A stretch of 64,000 nucleotides of DNA from Algoriphagus oliviformis (GCF_017254915.1 NZ_JAFKCT010000001.1:310001-374000); one strand, 5' to 3'. Positions 17,511-27,331 are shown, counted from the first letter of the stretch. Notes: generated by a model from the letters alone, not told the origin. A program made the numbers and translations.

Positions 17511-19451
17511 CTATTGCGCAGTCCTCTTCAGGATCACCGGAGCGGTCAGCTTGGCGGCGACACTTTCCATGAAAAACTTCAGATCACCATAGCTATCGGG
17601 CTGGATCATGGGGTCCCTCACCTCAAACTTCGCAGTGATCTTCACGATCTCGCCGAGATTCTCCGTCTGGTAGGTGAATCCGATTGGAGAGCCCGGAATG
17701 GTGATCATCTCATCGGTAGGATAGTCGTCCAGCTCATAGCCTGCCGGCATGACGATATTGGCCGTGTAGGTCTCTCTAAATGAATACTCGAAATCCACCG
17801 GAAAGACACGGAAGTCCTGGGTGAAGGGATTTTTCGCGAAATCAGAAATCTGCAGCGGATTGAAGACCAACAGGTCCTGAGCTGCCGCGTCCTTCATCAC
17901 GGACTGAAACTGCACACTGAAATTGTTCCTTTCCTCCAGCTGGTCAGAGACGGTGACATTCCGGATCTCGAAGGCTTCATAGCGTTCCTTAAAAAGGTCC
18001 TCCATGGGCTTGCTGCCATCGGTGAGGTTTTTCACCCGATGGGCATAGGCCAGCCCTTCATAGTAGGAATTGCGGATCGCATTGTCCATCACCAGCTCCC
18101 CTGTCTCTGCATTGAGGGAAATCGAGGAAAAAACCAGCTTGTTGGAAGCATGTCTGATATCGATGGGGATGAGCTTGCTGGCGTTTCGCTGCAGCATCAG
18201 TCCCGCGCTCACATGCTTGTCCAGATCCACGTAGCCAAATGGCGCCATGGGATCGCTCAAATCCAAAAACTGCTGCTCCCCGTCCAGGTTGGCGATGAGC
18301 AAGATCTCGTCAAACTGGTTCAAAAACGGAAAGGGAACGATCTGGCTCCGGCCGTAGCCCTTGCTTCCGATCAAGACTGGATTGCACTCGATACCGAGCG
18401 ACTTGAGGATGCCCATGTAGGCGAGGATGAGCTCGCCCGGGGCGCCCTTCTTGGACTTGAGCAGCTGGGGCAGTGTCTGATTGGTATAGATCCAATCCGC
18501 CCCTTCGTTGATAAAGTTGTCCCGAACGTAGTAATAGGCTGCTTTGGCCTTATCCTTTTGCGAGCCCGCCGTCAGGTCAAGAGAAAGCATCTCCCGCTCG
18601 ATCGGATTGCTACGATAGAAGCCCTTGGTAGAATAATAGTCGATGAGCTCATCGCCCAGCTTTTCCCAGTTGTGGAGAAAATCAGTCCATTGGGCCGCCC
18701 CCGAATAACCATTGCCTGACCCGGACATGTACCTGGAAAGCTGAAACTCCACCCGATCCACATAGTCCCGGTAGTTGCGCATGAAGGGCTCCTCTTTGAG
18801 ACCGTAGAGATCCCGGAGTATCCAGCTGAAGTAGCCATAGTCACTCTTCCGCTCGGAGCGGGAGTAGAGATTCGCGCCTTGGCCTATGGTTTTGTATTCC
18901 AGGTGCTCGGGGATTTTGATCTGGTACTCCGAATACACCACCGGCATTGTTTTCTGAAAAGTCCACCCGTCCAGAAACTCGATGTTCTTGTCCCCCTTTT
19001 TGTAGGTATACTCCAAGATCGAACCTACCTGTGCGTTTGGAAACGAAATCCTGAATTCCTTGACACCGTCTCCGAGATCCACATCGAAGAAATCATCTTT
19101 GCCGAGCTTGGTCACGACAGGTTTTCCACCTTCCAGATGGGTGATTTGGGCTTTCATACCGGAGATGTTTTCCACATTATTGGTACCCGCATAGTATCGG
19201 ATCCGGATGTCCGCCTGTTCTTTGCCTGCCTCGGACAGGATCTTGATCCGATGGAAATACTGGGTCTCCAGCGTGCCATTGTAGATTCGGGAATCTCCAA
19301 AAGAAACCAGATAGGCCGCCGCCGCTCCGGGCTCGTAGGAGATCTCGGCTAGATCAAACTCCTCTTGGCTGATCTCGCCCATCTTGGTCGACTGGGCATG
19401 GGACAAAAATGGTAAAAGCATTGCCAGGGCAAGGAAAAGCGGCTTACTCAT
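17511..19451 (-). CDS. DUF3857 protein with degenerate transglutaminase-like domain
   Basis: About 646 residues with a signal peptide (MSKPLFLALAMLLPFLSHAQ). The N-terminal half is the DUF3857 beta domain (YRIKILSEAGKEQADIRI, FPNAQVGSILEYTY), then a transglutaminase-like domain, then a C-terminal DUF3858-like beta domain. The catalytic Cys of the usual GDCKD/G motif is not present (KSKKGAPGELILAYMG around residue 365), and the usual FNH histidine is replaced in LNQFDEILLI, so it is probably non-catalytic. Its start overlaps the stop of the upstream paralogue by 8 bases (ATG 19451 within ...TATGAGTAA), showing coupling. These proteins are common in Bacteroidota envelopes; their substrate is unknown. 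Confidence 0.88.
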   Translation of the reverse strand: MSKPLFLALAMLLPFLSHAQSTKMGEISQEEFDLAEISYEPGAAAAYLVSFGDSRIYNGTLETQYFHRIKILSEAGKEQADIRIRYYAGTNNVENISGMKAQITHLEGGKPVVTKLGKDDFFDVDLGDGVKEFRISFPNAQVGSILEYTYKKGDKNIEFLDGWTFQKTMPVVYSEYQIKIPEHLEYKTIGQGANLYSRSERKSDYGYFSWILRDLYGLKEEPFMRNYRDYVDRVEFQLSRYMSGSGNGYSGAAQWTDFLHNWEKLGDELIDYYSTKGFYRSNPIEREMLSLDLTAGSQKDKAKAAYYYVRDNFINEGADWIYTNQTLPQLLKSKKGAPGELILAYMGILKSLGIECNPVLIGSKGYGRSQIVPFPFLNQFDEILLIANLDGEQQFLDLSDPMAPFGYVDLDKHVSAGLMLQRNASKLIPIDIRHASNKLVFSSISLNAETGELVMDNAIRNSYYEGLAYAHRVKNLTDGSKPMEDLFKERYEAFEIRNVTVSDQLEERNNFSVQFQSVMKDAAAQDLLVFNPLQISDFAKNPFTQDFRVFPVDFEYSFRETYTANIVMPAGYELDDYPTDEMITIPGSPIGFTYQTENLGEIVKITAKFEVRDPMIQPDSYGDLKFFMESVAAKLTAPVILKRTAQ

Positions 19452-21315
19452 ATGCTGAACTTGTTGAAGGTGTGGGGGTATTTGCAAAAAGGATGGTACG
19501 GTCAAAGGCCGTGTTGATTTTTCTAAGAAGGTCAGTCTCTTCGGTTTTCTCCAGGTCGGCGGGGACCTTCAGGCTCAGCTCGCGTCTGATACGGAGCTTT
19601 TTGCCCTCGAGCTCCATCTCCAAAAGACCCTTGAAATATTCCTCGTCGACCACGACGCGGGGGAGCGTCCCGTCCGGCTGCCAAGCCTCCGGAAGCTCGA
19701 TCTCGTACTCGTCCAGCTGCTTCAGGGACTTGTTTGCCAAATGCGAAGGCCCCAGCTTACCGAGAAAAGGACGGAGCATCACGCGCTTTGCCGTCATTTG
19801 CGAAAACTTCAGCACGACCCCGCCAAACTTCAGTCCGGTGATCGGCAGGGAATCTTGGCTGGCCACGTCGATGCTGAAATCCTGCACGATCAGGCCGGAG
19901 ACGGAAGAGTTCCTGTTGAGAAAGTCGCGCTGCTGGCGCTCATCCAGATTGTTTTTGACGTATAGGATGTCGGCCGCAAAGTTCCCAAAGAACTGCTGTT
20001 CGGTGTTTATTTTGGCATTTCCCTGCGCATCGACCACCACCTGGGAAACGGAGCGGATCTCATTCCACTCCTCCGTGTCGTAGGCGGGAGTCTTGGCCAG
20101 GTAGCCTCCGTCGGGCTTGGTGACCAGCACGTGGCGGTCTCGCGTGAAATCCCCCAGGTACCCCGCCGGCAGCAGATTGGAAGTGCATTCCAGCCATATC
20201 GGCTCGGTTTCCGTGGGCACTTGCAGGATCACATGGTTAAACTGGTTGGAGGGCAGATCCACCTCGATGTCATCTGCATTGGCGCCGGCAAAGACCAGGG
20301 TGTAGTTGGAAGGAATACCCGCCGCATCCAGCATGGCCTTCATCAGGTTGGTGAGGCCCTTGCAGTCTCCGTAGGAATATTTGACCACATCAGCCGCAGT
20401 CATGGTCTGCCAGCCGCCTATGCCGAGCTGTATGCTGACATAGCGAAAGTTTTTTTGAAGGTATCCGTAGAGGATTTTTACCTTTTCGTAGGGGTCTTCC
20501 ACTCCGGCCACCAGGCTGAGGATTTTTGCCTTAAAGTCCTCCGGCAGCTCATCCCGCCCCTTGTTGAGCGCATATTGCCAGACAGCCAAGCCCGACCAGC
20601 TGTCCATTTCCCCTCCATATTGATCGAGGGCAAACTTCACGGGAGCAAGCAAGACCTTGGCATCCTCATCGGAATCAAAATCCCTGGCCTGAACCGCGAG
20701 GTCCCTTTCCGTCCAGGTGATCGAGGTGTTGGCTCCCAACTCCTCTTGCTTCCGCTCCCCTCCCAGATTGAGCTCCTTGTATTTCAAGCCTAGAGCGGTG
20801 GGATAGATTACGGTGAACGTGGACTCCGTCACTTTTTGGTTGTAGTTCGGTACGGGCGACCATCTGGGAAGAAAAAAGTTCGTCTTGGATGACACTTGCG
20901 TTTTGATCTTCACCTCGATGGGAAATCTGGCTGCGGAGACTTCAAAGTACTTCAACCTGTTGTCGTCGAAAACCGTGGAGCTCGAATAGTATGCCGCGTC
21001 ACCCATGTCTTTCAGGCGGGCTTTTTTGAGCGTTTTTCCGGTGTTCAGATCCGTGACCTCCAGCTCAAAGGCATCCGCGGAGTTGAGCTTGTCATAGAAC
21101 AGCCGAGTAAATGCGTGGTCGAGTCCATCGGAAGAAGTCACCACAATATGGCGGTCCACCTGATGGGTGTAGGAGAAATCCGGGAGCACGGTAAGCGTCT
21201 GCGACTCTTTCAGAATGGAATAGACGGGCACTTCCTTGGCCGCCGACAAAGTATCCCCAGTCTGGGCGAGGATACTTCCCGAGACCAAAAAAATCCCAAA
21301 AAGTAATTTCAACAT
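19444..21315 (-). CDS. DUF3857 / transglutaminase-like exported protein
   Basis: About 623 residues with a signal peptide (MLKLLFGIFLVSGSILAQ). The DUF3857 domain comes first (about 60-225), then a transglutaminase core with the catalytic Cys in SYGDCKGLTNLMKAML (about 325-340) and His in QFNHVILQVP (about 380-389); the third position is WLECTSNLLPAGYLG, with Glu where Asp is more common. A C-terminal beta domain follows. Likely periplasmic, with peptide-amide or protein cross-linking activity as the family possibility. It is the upstream partner of the degenerate paralogue at 17511-19451, translated by coupling. The start is set at ATG 21315, at the signal peptide; a 198-bp gap separates it from the divergent MaoC gene. 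Confidence 0.9.
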   Translation of the reverse strand: MLKLLFGIFLVSGSILAQTGDTLSAAKEVPVYSILKESQTLTVLPDFSYTHQVDRHIVVTSSDGLDHAFTRLFYDKLNSADAFELEVTDLNTGKTLKKARLKDMGDAAYYSSSTVFDDNRLKYFEVSAARFPIEVKIKTQVSSKTNFFLPRWSPVPNYNQKVTESTFTVIYPTALGLKYKELNLGGERKQEELGANTSITWTERDLAVQARDFDSDEDAKVLLAPVKFALDQYGGEMDSWSGLAVWQYALNKGRDELPEDFKAKILSLVAGVEDPYEKVKILYGYLQKNFRYVSIQLGIGGWQTMTAADVVKYSYGDCKGLTNLMKAMLDAAGIPSNYTLVFAGANADDIEVDLPSNQFNHVILQVPTETEPIWLECTSNLLPAGYLGDFTRDRHVLVTKPDGGYLAKTPAYDTEEWNEIRSVSQVVVDAQGNAKINTEQQFFGNFAADILYVKNNLDERQQRDFLNRNSSVSGLIVQDFSIDVASQDSLPITGLKFGGVVLKFSQMTAKRVMLRPFLGKLGPSHLANKSLKQLDEYEIELPEAWQPDGTLPRVVVDEEYFKGLLEMELEGKKLRIRRELSLKVPADLEKTEETDLLRKINTAFDRTILFANTPTPSTSSAYE

Positions 21316-21513
21316 ATGGAGTGGGTAATAAATCGGCAGCAAGATAGAAGAACCTCGCAATAAAACTAATACCGATTGTTACAAAAAGTTTATTTCATTT
21401 TTAAGCATAGGGCATCGACTCATACCTGTTTCCGCAAGCTGCCAAGGCCGATGGTCTTTTGGATTTCCAAGATAATCTCTGCTATTTTGGCTTTTTCCAT
21501 TTCCCTTTTTATC

Positions 21514-21978
21514 ATGAACCCAACGGTAATCCAGAGCTTTGAGGACTTTGAAAAATACAATGGCCAAGAGCTCGGCACCTCTGACTATTTCAAAATCAAC
21601 CAGTCCCAGATCAACCTCTTTGCGGACGCGACCTACGACCACCAATGGATCCACACCGATCCCGAACGGGCCAAGTCCGAGGGAGCCTTTGGCAATACCA
21701 TCGCCCATGGTTATCTGACACTGAGCATCGTACCCCACCTTTGGGATCAAATCGTACGCGTGCAAAACCTGAAAATGATGATCAACTATGGGATCGAAAG
21801 CCTGCGTTTTGCACAGGCCGTGACCGTAGACAGCGAAGTACGCCTGGTGGCCAAGCTGAAAAACGTCGCCAACCTCCGCGGCACCGTCAAGGCCGAAGTG
21901 GAGGTCAAGCTGGAGATCAAAGACCAGAAAAAACCGGCCTTCACCGGAGTCTTGGTGTTTTTGTACCATTTCCTGTAG
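21514..21978 (+). CDS. MaoC-like (R)-enoyl-CoA hydratase
   Basis: 154 residues from ATG 21514 (MNPTVIQSFEDFEKYNGQEL). The hot-dog-fold hydratase motif is complete: FADATYDHQWIHTDPERAK (about 39-57), with catalytic Asp and His, then GAFGNTIAHGYLTLSI (about 60-75). Such enzymes hydrate 2-enoyl-CoA to (R)-3-hydroxyacyl-CoA or act on related acyl chains. The frame is open from 21376, but the extra 46 residues have no family match. It stands alone, convergent with the TonB receptor, and ends in a strong terminator. Confidence 0.9.
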   Translation: MNPTVIQSFEDFEKYNGQELGTSDYFKINQSQINLFADATYDHQWIHTDPERAKSEGAFGNTIAHGYLTLSIVPHLWDQIVRVQNLKMMINYGIESLRFAQAVTVDSEVRLVAKLKNVANLRGTVKAEVEVKLEIKDQKKPAFTGVLVFLYHFL

Positions 21979-22014
21979 GCCGGATTCGGCGGCTTTGTTC
22001 CAAAAAGAAGCACA

Positions 22015-22053
22015 AAAAAGACCTGTCGGATTAGAAACCCGACAGGTCTTTTT
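22015..22053. terminator. Strong bidirectional terminator
   Basis: AAAAAGACCTGTCGG (22015-22029) pairs perfectly with CCGACAGGTCTTTTT (22039-22053). The stem ends in A/T runs on both sides, so it can stop transcription from either strand between the convergent MaoC and TonB receptor genes. Confidence 0.85.
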
Positions 22054-22092
22054 GCATTTGCCCCAGCTGGACTGATGGGCTGAACGTATCGG

Positions 22093-22122
22093 AAAAACCC
22101 CCTCCGGAAGTCCGGAGAGGCT
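22093..22122 (-). terminator. Terminator of the TonB-dependent receptor gene
   Basis: Read on the minus strand, CTCCGG and CCGGAG (+ strand 22102-22117) form a stem followed by GGGGTTTTT (22093-22101 on the + strand as AAAAACCCC). It lies just past the receptor stop codon at 22129. Confidence 0.65.
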
Positions 22123-22128
22123 TTCCTG

Positions 22129-24564
22129 TTAGTCCAATCTATTTCGTTCCTCGGAGCTGCCGCTGTTCGACTTCACACGGAAGCTTTCGCCTTTGGCAAA
22201 GTTGTACTTCAGCGTGAAGCGGATGCCCTGATTGCTTCGGTACTGGCGGAAGTTGGTGTCGATGTCGGCAAAGTCGATTTTCGCGCGGATCACCTGCGTG
22301 CGGAAAATGTCCGTCCCGTTCACAGACAGCGTCAACTTGTCCTTCAGCAGGGACTTGGTCACCCCGGCGTCCACCCAGCCGAAACCTTCGATCTCACCCT
22401 GCCCCCAGATCTGGGGGCCGAGGTAAATTCCCATGACCTCCACCTTGAAGCCTTTGGGCAAGGTGAGGTTGTGCTGGCTGCGCACCATGAACGAGGTCTG
22501 GGCATTGTCCAAGTAGTCATCTCCGATCTGTGATTTGAAGCGGTTGTAGTTCACCTGTACCATGTTGGAGCTGGTCCACCACTTACGGATGTCCACTGGG
22601 ATGATGGAGCGGAAGTTGGCATTGCGTGTCTTGTCAAAATTGTCCGTGTAGGTGACGGTCGTGCGCTTCTCGTCATCCTGCACAAAGACCTGCATAAAGG
22701 CATCTTCCGTCTCGCTATAGCCGAGTGTAAACTGGTAAGCACCTTTTACCACATGATTCATCTCAAAGTTGTTGGAGTACTGCGGTTTGAGGTTTGGGTT
22801 GCCGGTCTCCGCGGTCAGCGGATCGATGTAGTAGACAAAGGGGTTGAGCAGTCGGTAGTTTGGACGAGTGATCCGACGGTTTACGTTGTAGACGATTTGG
22901 TAGTTGTCGGAGACTTTCTGCTGGAGAAAGGCACTCGGGAAGAGGTTAAAGTAATTCTGGTTGTTGACGTGGTTTAGCGTCACCGAATTGCCCTGGATAT
23001 CGGAGTATTCTCCTCTCAGGCCCAGCTGATAGGACAATTTCTCAGAAAACTTGCCCTTGTAAGAAGCATAGCCCGCCAACACATTTTCGTGGTAGATGAA
23101 GCGGTTGCTGGCGTTGTTAGGCACAAAAGGCCCATCCTCCTGCGAGTCACTCATGTCGAGGTTGTTGTCGGATTTGACCCAGCTTCCTTTCAGGCCCGTC
23201 TCGATGGTGTTCCCTTTTCCCACCGGCTTCACAAAGTCCACCTTGGCAGTGAAGATATTATAATACATCTCATTCAGCGTCAGCCTCCTTGCCATGGCGG
23301 CGCTGGCTTCGTTGTCGCCCGTCCAGGTATGGTTGGTCAGCATGGACTCGCTGTTGGAGTTCATGTGGGTGTAGTCAACGTCGGTGCTGAGCTTGGTGCC
23401 CAGGGTATCCAGCTTTTTTTCGTAGTGGAAGTTGCCAAAAAGCCTCGCGCCATCTCCAGAGGCAAGGTTGTCCGCATCCAAGTAGCTCTTGTCCTCTACA
23501 CCGGGATTGGTGATTTCGGTCAGGGAGACGTTGTTGTTGTTGTCGTCAAAGCTGGAAGCCTGGACGTTGATCGATAGGGATTGGGTCTCGTCCACCTCAT
23601 AGTTGGCAGCCCCGTTGAAAAACAGGTTCTTGTTTTTCGTCGTGATGCGCGAATCCTGGGCAAAATTGGACACGCCATTTTCCACCTCAAAATTTCTGTT
23701 GATCTCCAGGTCGTTGAAATTTCCCCAATAGTTGTAGTTCAGGTTGGCGTTGGTGCTCCATTTGCCTTTTTTCACGTTGAGCGCCACACCCGCATTGGGA
23801 ATCCATTGGCCATTGTACAGAGAGCCGAGCTGCACATTGCCAAACATGCCGTCGACGGTATTCTTTTTCAACACGATGTTGATCACCCCGGCCGAGCCCT
23901 CTGCGTCAAACCGCGCGGAGGGGTTGTTGATCACCTCGATGCTTTTGATGTTTTCGGCAGGCATAGCGCGGAGAAAATTGGCCAAGTCCGTCGCGCTCAT
24001 ATAGGTCAGCTTGTCATTGATCATGACGGTGACTCCAGTGCGGCCGTTTAGGTTGATGATTCCGTCCTGATCGACGTAGATGCCGGGAGAGCGTCCGATG
24101 ACATCGAGTGCGTTTGAGCCCTCCGCCATCACGGTACCCTCGACGTTGACCGTGGTCTTGTCCGGCTCGATGGTGATCTCCGGCCTTGCAGCCTTCACCG
24201 TCACCTCGTCCAGACCGGTCGCTTCGTCCACGATAGCGAGGTCTCCAAAGTCTTTGATCATTCCAGGAGCAAGCTCAAACGCCTCCGAGGAATAGGTCTG
24301 GTAGCCGATAGAAGACACCACCAGTTTCACCTTGGCGGTTTTGGTGGATTCGATCAGGAAGTTTCCGTTTTCGTCAGAAACAGCCCCGTCCACTAGCCCA
24401 CCATCGAGACGGATCAGGGCGACGTTGGCATAGGGAACGGCTTCTCCCGACTGGTCAAAGATTTTGCCGCTGAGTTTGGATACCTCCTTGGGGTTGGCGG
24501 CTAGATTACTTATCCCCAAAAAGTAGACAAGTAAAGCTAGAAAGGGAAAGTTGGCAGTTTTCAT
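22129..24564 (-). CDS. TonB-dependent receptor, outer-membrane beta-barrel family
   Basis: 811 residues with a signal peptide (MKTANFPFLALLVYFLGISNLA). After it comes a carboxypeptidase-regulatory-like domain (GKIFDQSGEAVPYANVALI, about 34-115), then a plug domain (EVTVKAARPEITIEPDKTTVNVEG; INLNGRTGVTVMINDKLTYM; IKSIEVINNPSARFDAEGSAG, about 130-235), then a C-terminal barrel of the outer-membrane family 41 / PF14905 type (VNRRITRPNYRLLNPF...NPNLKPQYSNNFE). It imports an unknown substrate with TonB-ExbBD energy. There is no SusD-like partner beside it, so a polysaccharide locus is not indicated. The frame runs upstream to 24696, but ATG 24564 fits the signal peptide. Confidence 0.93.
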   Translation of the reverse strand: MKTANFPFLALLVYFLGISNLAANPKEVSKLSGKIFDQSGEAVPYANVALIRLDGGLVDGAVSDENGNFLIESTKTAKVKLVVSSIGYQTYSSEAFELAPGMIKDFGDLAIVDEATGLDEVTVKAARPEITIEPDKTTVNVEGTVMAEGSNALDVIGRSPGIYVDQDGIINLNGRTGVTVMINDKLTYMSATDLANFLRAMPAENIKSIEVINNPSARFDAEGSAGVINIVLKKNTVDGMFGNVQLGSLYNGQWIPNAGVALNVKKGKWSTNANLNYNYWGNFNDLEINRNFEVENGVSNFAQDSRITTKNKNLFFNGAANYEVDETQSLSINVQASSFDDNNNNVSLTEITNPGVEDKSYLDADNLASGDGARLFGNFHYEKKLDTLGTKLSTDVDYTHMNSNSESMLTNHTWTGDNEASAAMARRLTLNEMYYNIFTAKVDFVKPVGKGNTIETGLKGSWVKSDNNLDMSDSQEDGPFVPNNASNRFIYHENVLAGYASYKGKFSEKLSYQLGLRGEYSDIQGNSVTLNHVNNQNYFNLFPSAFLQQKVSDNYQIVYNVNRRITRPNYRLLNPFVYYIDPLTAETGNPNLKPQYSNNFEMNHVVKGAYQFTLGYSETEDAFMQVFVQDDEKRTTVTYTDNFDKTRNANFRSIIPVDIRKWWTSSNMVQVNYNRFKSQIGDDYLDNAQTSFMVRSQHNLTLPKGFKVEVMGIYLGPQIWGQGEIEGFGWVDAGVTKSLLKDKLTLSVNGTDIFRTQVIRAKIDFADIDTNFRQYRSNQGIRFTLKYNFAKGESFRVKSNSGSSEERNRLD

Positions 24565-24728
24565 TGGGTAAATAGAGTTGGCTTGTTTTCGATTGTGATG
24601 CCATACGCTAAGAAAATGAAATGCCAAGGGCCAGAATCGGCCCAAATTCGCCAAAAAGAGCACATCTACGCCTGCCTCCCCAAAGGACTGTCTCAATACC
24701 GTACAGTATTTTATTCGGTTTAGGACAA

Positions 24729-24761
24729 AAAAATATCCCCGGAAGGATTGCTTCCGGGGAT
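24729..24761 (-). terminator. Terminator of the superoxide dismutase gene
   Basis: ATCCCCGGAAG (24735-24745) pairs with CTTCCGGGGAT (24751-24761) around GATTG. On the minus strand the stem is followed by ATTTTTTT (+ strand A-run 24727-24734). It lies 23 bp past the stop codon. Confidence 0.88.
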
Positions 24762-24784
24762 GGATATCATGAGTTGGCCCGCTC

Positions 24785-25390
24785 TTACTTGGCCGCAGCG
24801 TACAGCTTGCTGACCTCGTCCCAGTTGACCAAATTCCAGAAAGCGGAGATGTAGTCAGGTCTTCTGTTTTGGTAGTTCAGGTAGTAAGCATGCTCCCATA
24901 CGTCCAGACCCAGGATGGGAGTTCCTGGACATTCAGCCACGTCCATCAGGGGGTTGTCCTGATTCGGGGACGAACATACGCAGAGTTCTTTTTTCGCATC
25001 GACGCATAGCCAAGCCCAGCCGGAACCAAAACGGGTAGCGCCCGCCTTGTTGAAGGCTTCTTTCAGTGCATCAAAGGAGCCAAATTTGGCATCGATCGCA
25101 GCAGCCAAGTCACCGGAAGGAGCACCGCCTCCGTTTGGAGAAAGGATAGTCCAGAAAAAGCTGTGGTTCCAGTGACCACCGCCATTGTTTCTCACCGCAG
25201 CGTTGGAACCGGCCACCTTCATCAGCTCCTCGAGGGATTTGCCCTCCAGGTCTGTGCCTGCAATTGCATTGTTGAGGTTGGTGACGTAGGCGTTGTGGTG
25301 CTTGCCATGATGGATCTCCATGGTGCGGGCATCGATATGCGGCTCCAGCGCATCAAAAGCATAAGGCAGAGCGGGAAGTGTAAAAGCCAT
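24785..25390 (-). CDS. sodA: Superoxide dismutase, Mn/Fe type
   Basis: 201 residues, cytoplasmic (no signal peptide). Metal ligands are in the family positions: His27 in [11 protein letters not shown], His in HWNHSFFW (about 77), and Asp and His in LDVWEHAYY (about 163-167). The GSGWAWL and [17 protein letters not shown] segments are typical of the Mn/Fe family, and GGGAPSG of the Mn-preferring branch, but metal choice cannot be settled by eye; the symbol follows the likelier Mn form. Removes superoxide. The upstream 103 bp (25391-25493) is A+T-rich and should hold its own promoter. Confidence 0.93.
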   Translation of the reverse strand: MAFTLPALPYAFDALEPHIDARTMEIHHGKHHNAYVTNLNNAIAGTDLEGKSLEELMKVAGSNAAVRNNGGGHWNHSFFWTILSPNGGGAPSGDLAAAIDAKFGSFDALKEAFNKAGATRFGSGWAWLCVDAKKELCVCSSPNQDNPLMDVAECPGTPILGLDVWEHAYYLNYQNRRPDYISAFWNLVNWDEVSKLYAAAK

Positions 25391-25493
25391 TTTAAAGAAA
25401 TTTTGAGTTAAACATTAGTTTCAAATGAGTCCGTAAACTACGATTTGTCAACCAGTCTTATCAAGAAAAGGTTCTCCAAGATCGAAAAATGCC

Positions 25494-25937
25494 TTAATCC
25501 CGCAGTTTTTTGAAAAAATCAAGCATCAGTTTTCCCGCTTCCTCCTCCAGCAGCCCGGAAAACACCTTCGTTTTGGGATGAAGCATGGCTGGGTTGCTTT
25601 GGCGAAAGCCCCGCTTGGGATCTGACGCGCCAAAATGCACTTCTCCGATCTGAGACCAAAACAAAGCTCCCGCACACATGGGACAAGGTTCTAGCGTGAT
25701 GTAGATACGACAATCACTCAGATATTTGGCTCCCAGATGGTTGGCAGCCGCGGTGATGGCCAGCATCTCCGCATGGGCAGTGACATCGCCCAGCCGCTCG
25801 GTCTGGTTATAGGCTCTGGCGATGACTCGATTTTTGGACACAATGACCGCACCCACGGGTATCTCCCCTTCCTCGAAGGCCAACTTGGCCTGCTTCAGGG
25901 CCTCGTTCATGAAATACTCGTGGGTGTACAGTTCCAA
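25494..25937 (-). CDS. tadA: tRNA-specific adenosine(34) deaminase
   Basis: 147 residues. Zinc site and catalysis: HAEMLAI (His and Glu, about 56-62) and PCPMCAGAL (two Cys, about 87-95). Converts A34 to inosine in tRNA-Arg(ACG), an essential step for wobble decoding. The start is drawn at TTG 25937 because the resulting N-terminus MELYTHEYFMNEALKQA matches the family pattern (..EYFM..AL..A); ATG 25910 would begin inside this conserved helix. The PiT-like gene on the same strand ends 12 bp upstream, so the two are probably one transcript. Confidence 0.92.
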   Translation of the reverse strand: MELYTHEYFMNEALKQAKLAFEEGEIPVGAVIVSKNRVIARAYNQTERLGDVTAHAEMLAITAAANHLGAKYLSDCRIYITLEPCPMCAGALFWSQIGEVHFGASDPKRGFRQSNPAMLHPKTKVFSGLLEEEAGKLMLDFFKKLRD

Positions 25938-25949
25938 AATTATGTCGCG

Positions 25950-27086
25950 CTATTGGAAGAAGGCGATGATCTCGTCGCGGACGCCTTTGTTGATGATGAT
26001 CGCCAGGATCAGGGAGACCAGCAAACCCGCCAGTGCCTTCAAGACGTCTTTTCTAGCCAGTCGGAACGCTCTGACCAGCCAGGCGTTTCTCTTCTTGGCC
26101 TTGCCGTGCTTGCCCAGCGCTATCGCCAGTTCACGTCCTGCCAGCAAACCGATGAATACCCAGGTGGTACTCATTGGCACGTTGTTGTACATCTTGAAAT
26201 AGAAGAGGATCACGGCATACACCAAGTCCACGATGGTCGCCGCCCGGACGTCCGTGACGTTTGATTTTTCGTTGACGATCTCCTGGATTTTATCCCCTTT
26301 CATGTAGAAGAGGAAGCCCAGTCCTATAAACACGAAGCCAGCGTAGATCGAGAATTCGACGGGATTGAGCTGTCGGGGAAGGAAAACGGCGATGTTGGCG
26401 GCATCCTGCATGATCCATACAGACCAGAGGACTCCGGAGGTAATCCACTGCAGGTAGATCCAATAGGACTTAGCCTGTCCCTTGAGGTAGTTTTTGACAA
26501 ATCGCTCCAGCAAAAACCAAACGATGATCGCCAAAACAAAAGCCAAAATGTAGCCTACAAAGCTCTTGAACATTACGTCCACGATGGTTCCTGCCTTGTA
26601 AGTAAACACGTTGAGCAGGAGGAAGGTCGTGGACACCGGCATGCGGAGACGGGTCATGACCAGCAGGACGATAGGCGCTGCCAGCTGGAGAAACACAAAG
26701 CTGTCCGGGGCTTTTTCCAAGCCCGGTACGCTCAGGCGCTGGTAGGTGACGTCACCCGAATAGTGAAACCAGCTATAGCCGACCGTGCCCAGCCAAATCA
26801 AGCCCATAAAAAGCCAAAGGAGGTACCAAGGGCGCTTGTTGTTGGAGGCGATAAAGGTACCGATGGTCTGGATACTGTCATTGGCGATGGCAGAGTAGGC
26901 AGCCAGCGCAAAGCCAAACCACATCGCCGCATAGGTATAGGGAGTAATCAGCCCGGCAATGGAAATCAGGATACAGACGGTGATCAGGAAAGGCCTCTCA
27001 CTCTTGGTAAAATCAAAAATGGAGTAGGTTTTTTTGGAAAGCTTTTCCTGGTTGATGTTTTGGTCAATTGCTTTTTTCTTGGCCAT
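25950..27086 (-). CDS. PiT-like membrane transporter protein
   Basis: 378 residues with about ten predicted membrane segments. Several segments echo the inorganic phosphate transporter PiT family: ANDSIQTIGTF (about 68-78, like the PiT GANDVANA repeat), MPVSTTFLLLNVF (about 150-162), QDAANIAVF (about 228) and MSTTWVFIGLLAGREL (about 303-318). The paired ND/STT motifs in the two halves match the inverted-repeat design of PiT permeases, but the overall sequence is divergent and the substrate is not certain. It lies just upstream of tadA and is divergent from an Na/Pi cotransporter-family gene 245 bp away, which supports a phosphate link as an inference. Confidence 0.65.
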   Translation of the reverse strand: MAKKKAIDQNINQEKLSKKTYSIFDFTKSERPFLITVCILISIAGLITPYTYAAMWFGFALAAYSAIANDSIQTIGTFIASNNKRPWYLLWLFMGLIWLGTVGYSWFHYSGDVTYQRLSVPGLEKAPDSFVFLQLAAPIVLLVMTRLRMPVSTTFLLLNVFTYKAGTIVDVMFKSFVGYILAFVLAIIVWFLLERFVKNYLKGQAKSYWIYLQWITSGVLWSVWIMQDAANIAVFLPRQLNPVEFSIYAGFVFIGLGFLFYMKGDKIQEIVNEKSNVTDVRAATIVDLVYAVILFYFKMYNNVPMSTTWVFIGLLAGRELAIALGKHGKAKKRNAWLVRAFRLARKDVLKALAGLLVSLILAIIINKGVRDEIIAFFQ

Positions 27087-27331
27087 GATAAGGCTTATGG
27101 GAGATCGGCTGCAAAAATAGATAAGTTATTAGCAACCAATGTTAACAAATTGTTAACTAAGAGGAAAACAGATTTTAGGAAGTTTTAAATGGAATGCTTT
27201 GCCCAAAAAAACTTTAACTTTTTGCTAAACTTCTAATAAAAATTCTGAGTTTCACACCGGGTCATTTTGCCTGCCAAAAACACCACACCCGGCACAAAAT
27301 CCTCCTGGGAAGGCCTTCGCAAGTATCTCGA

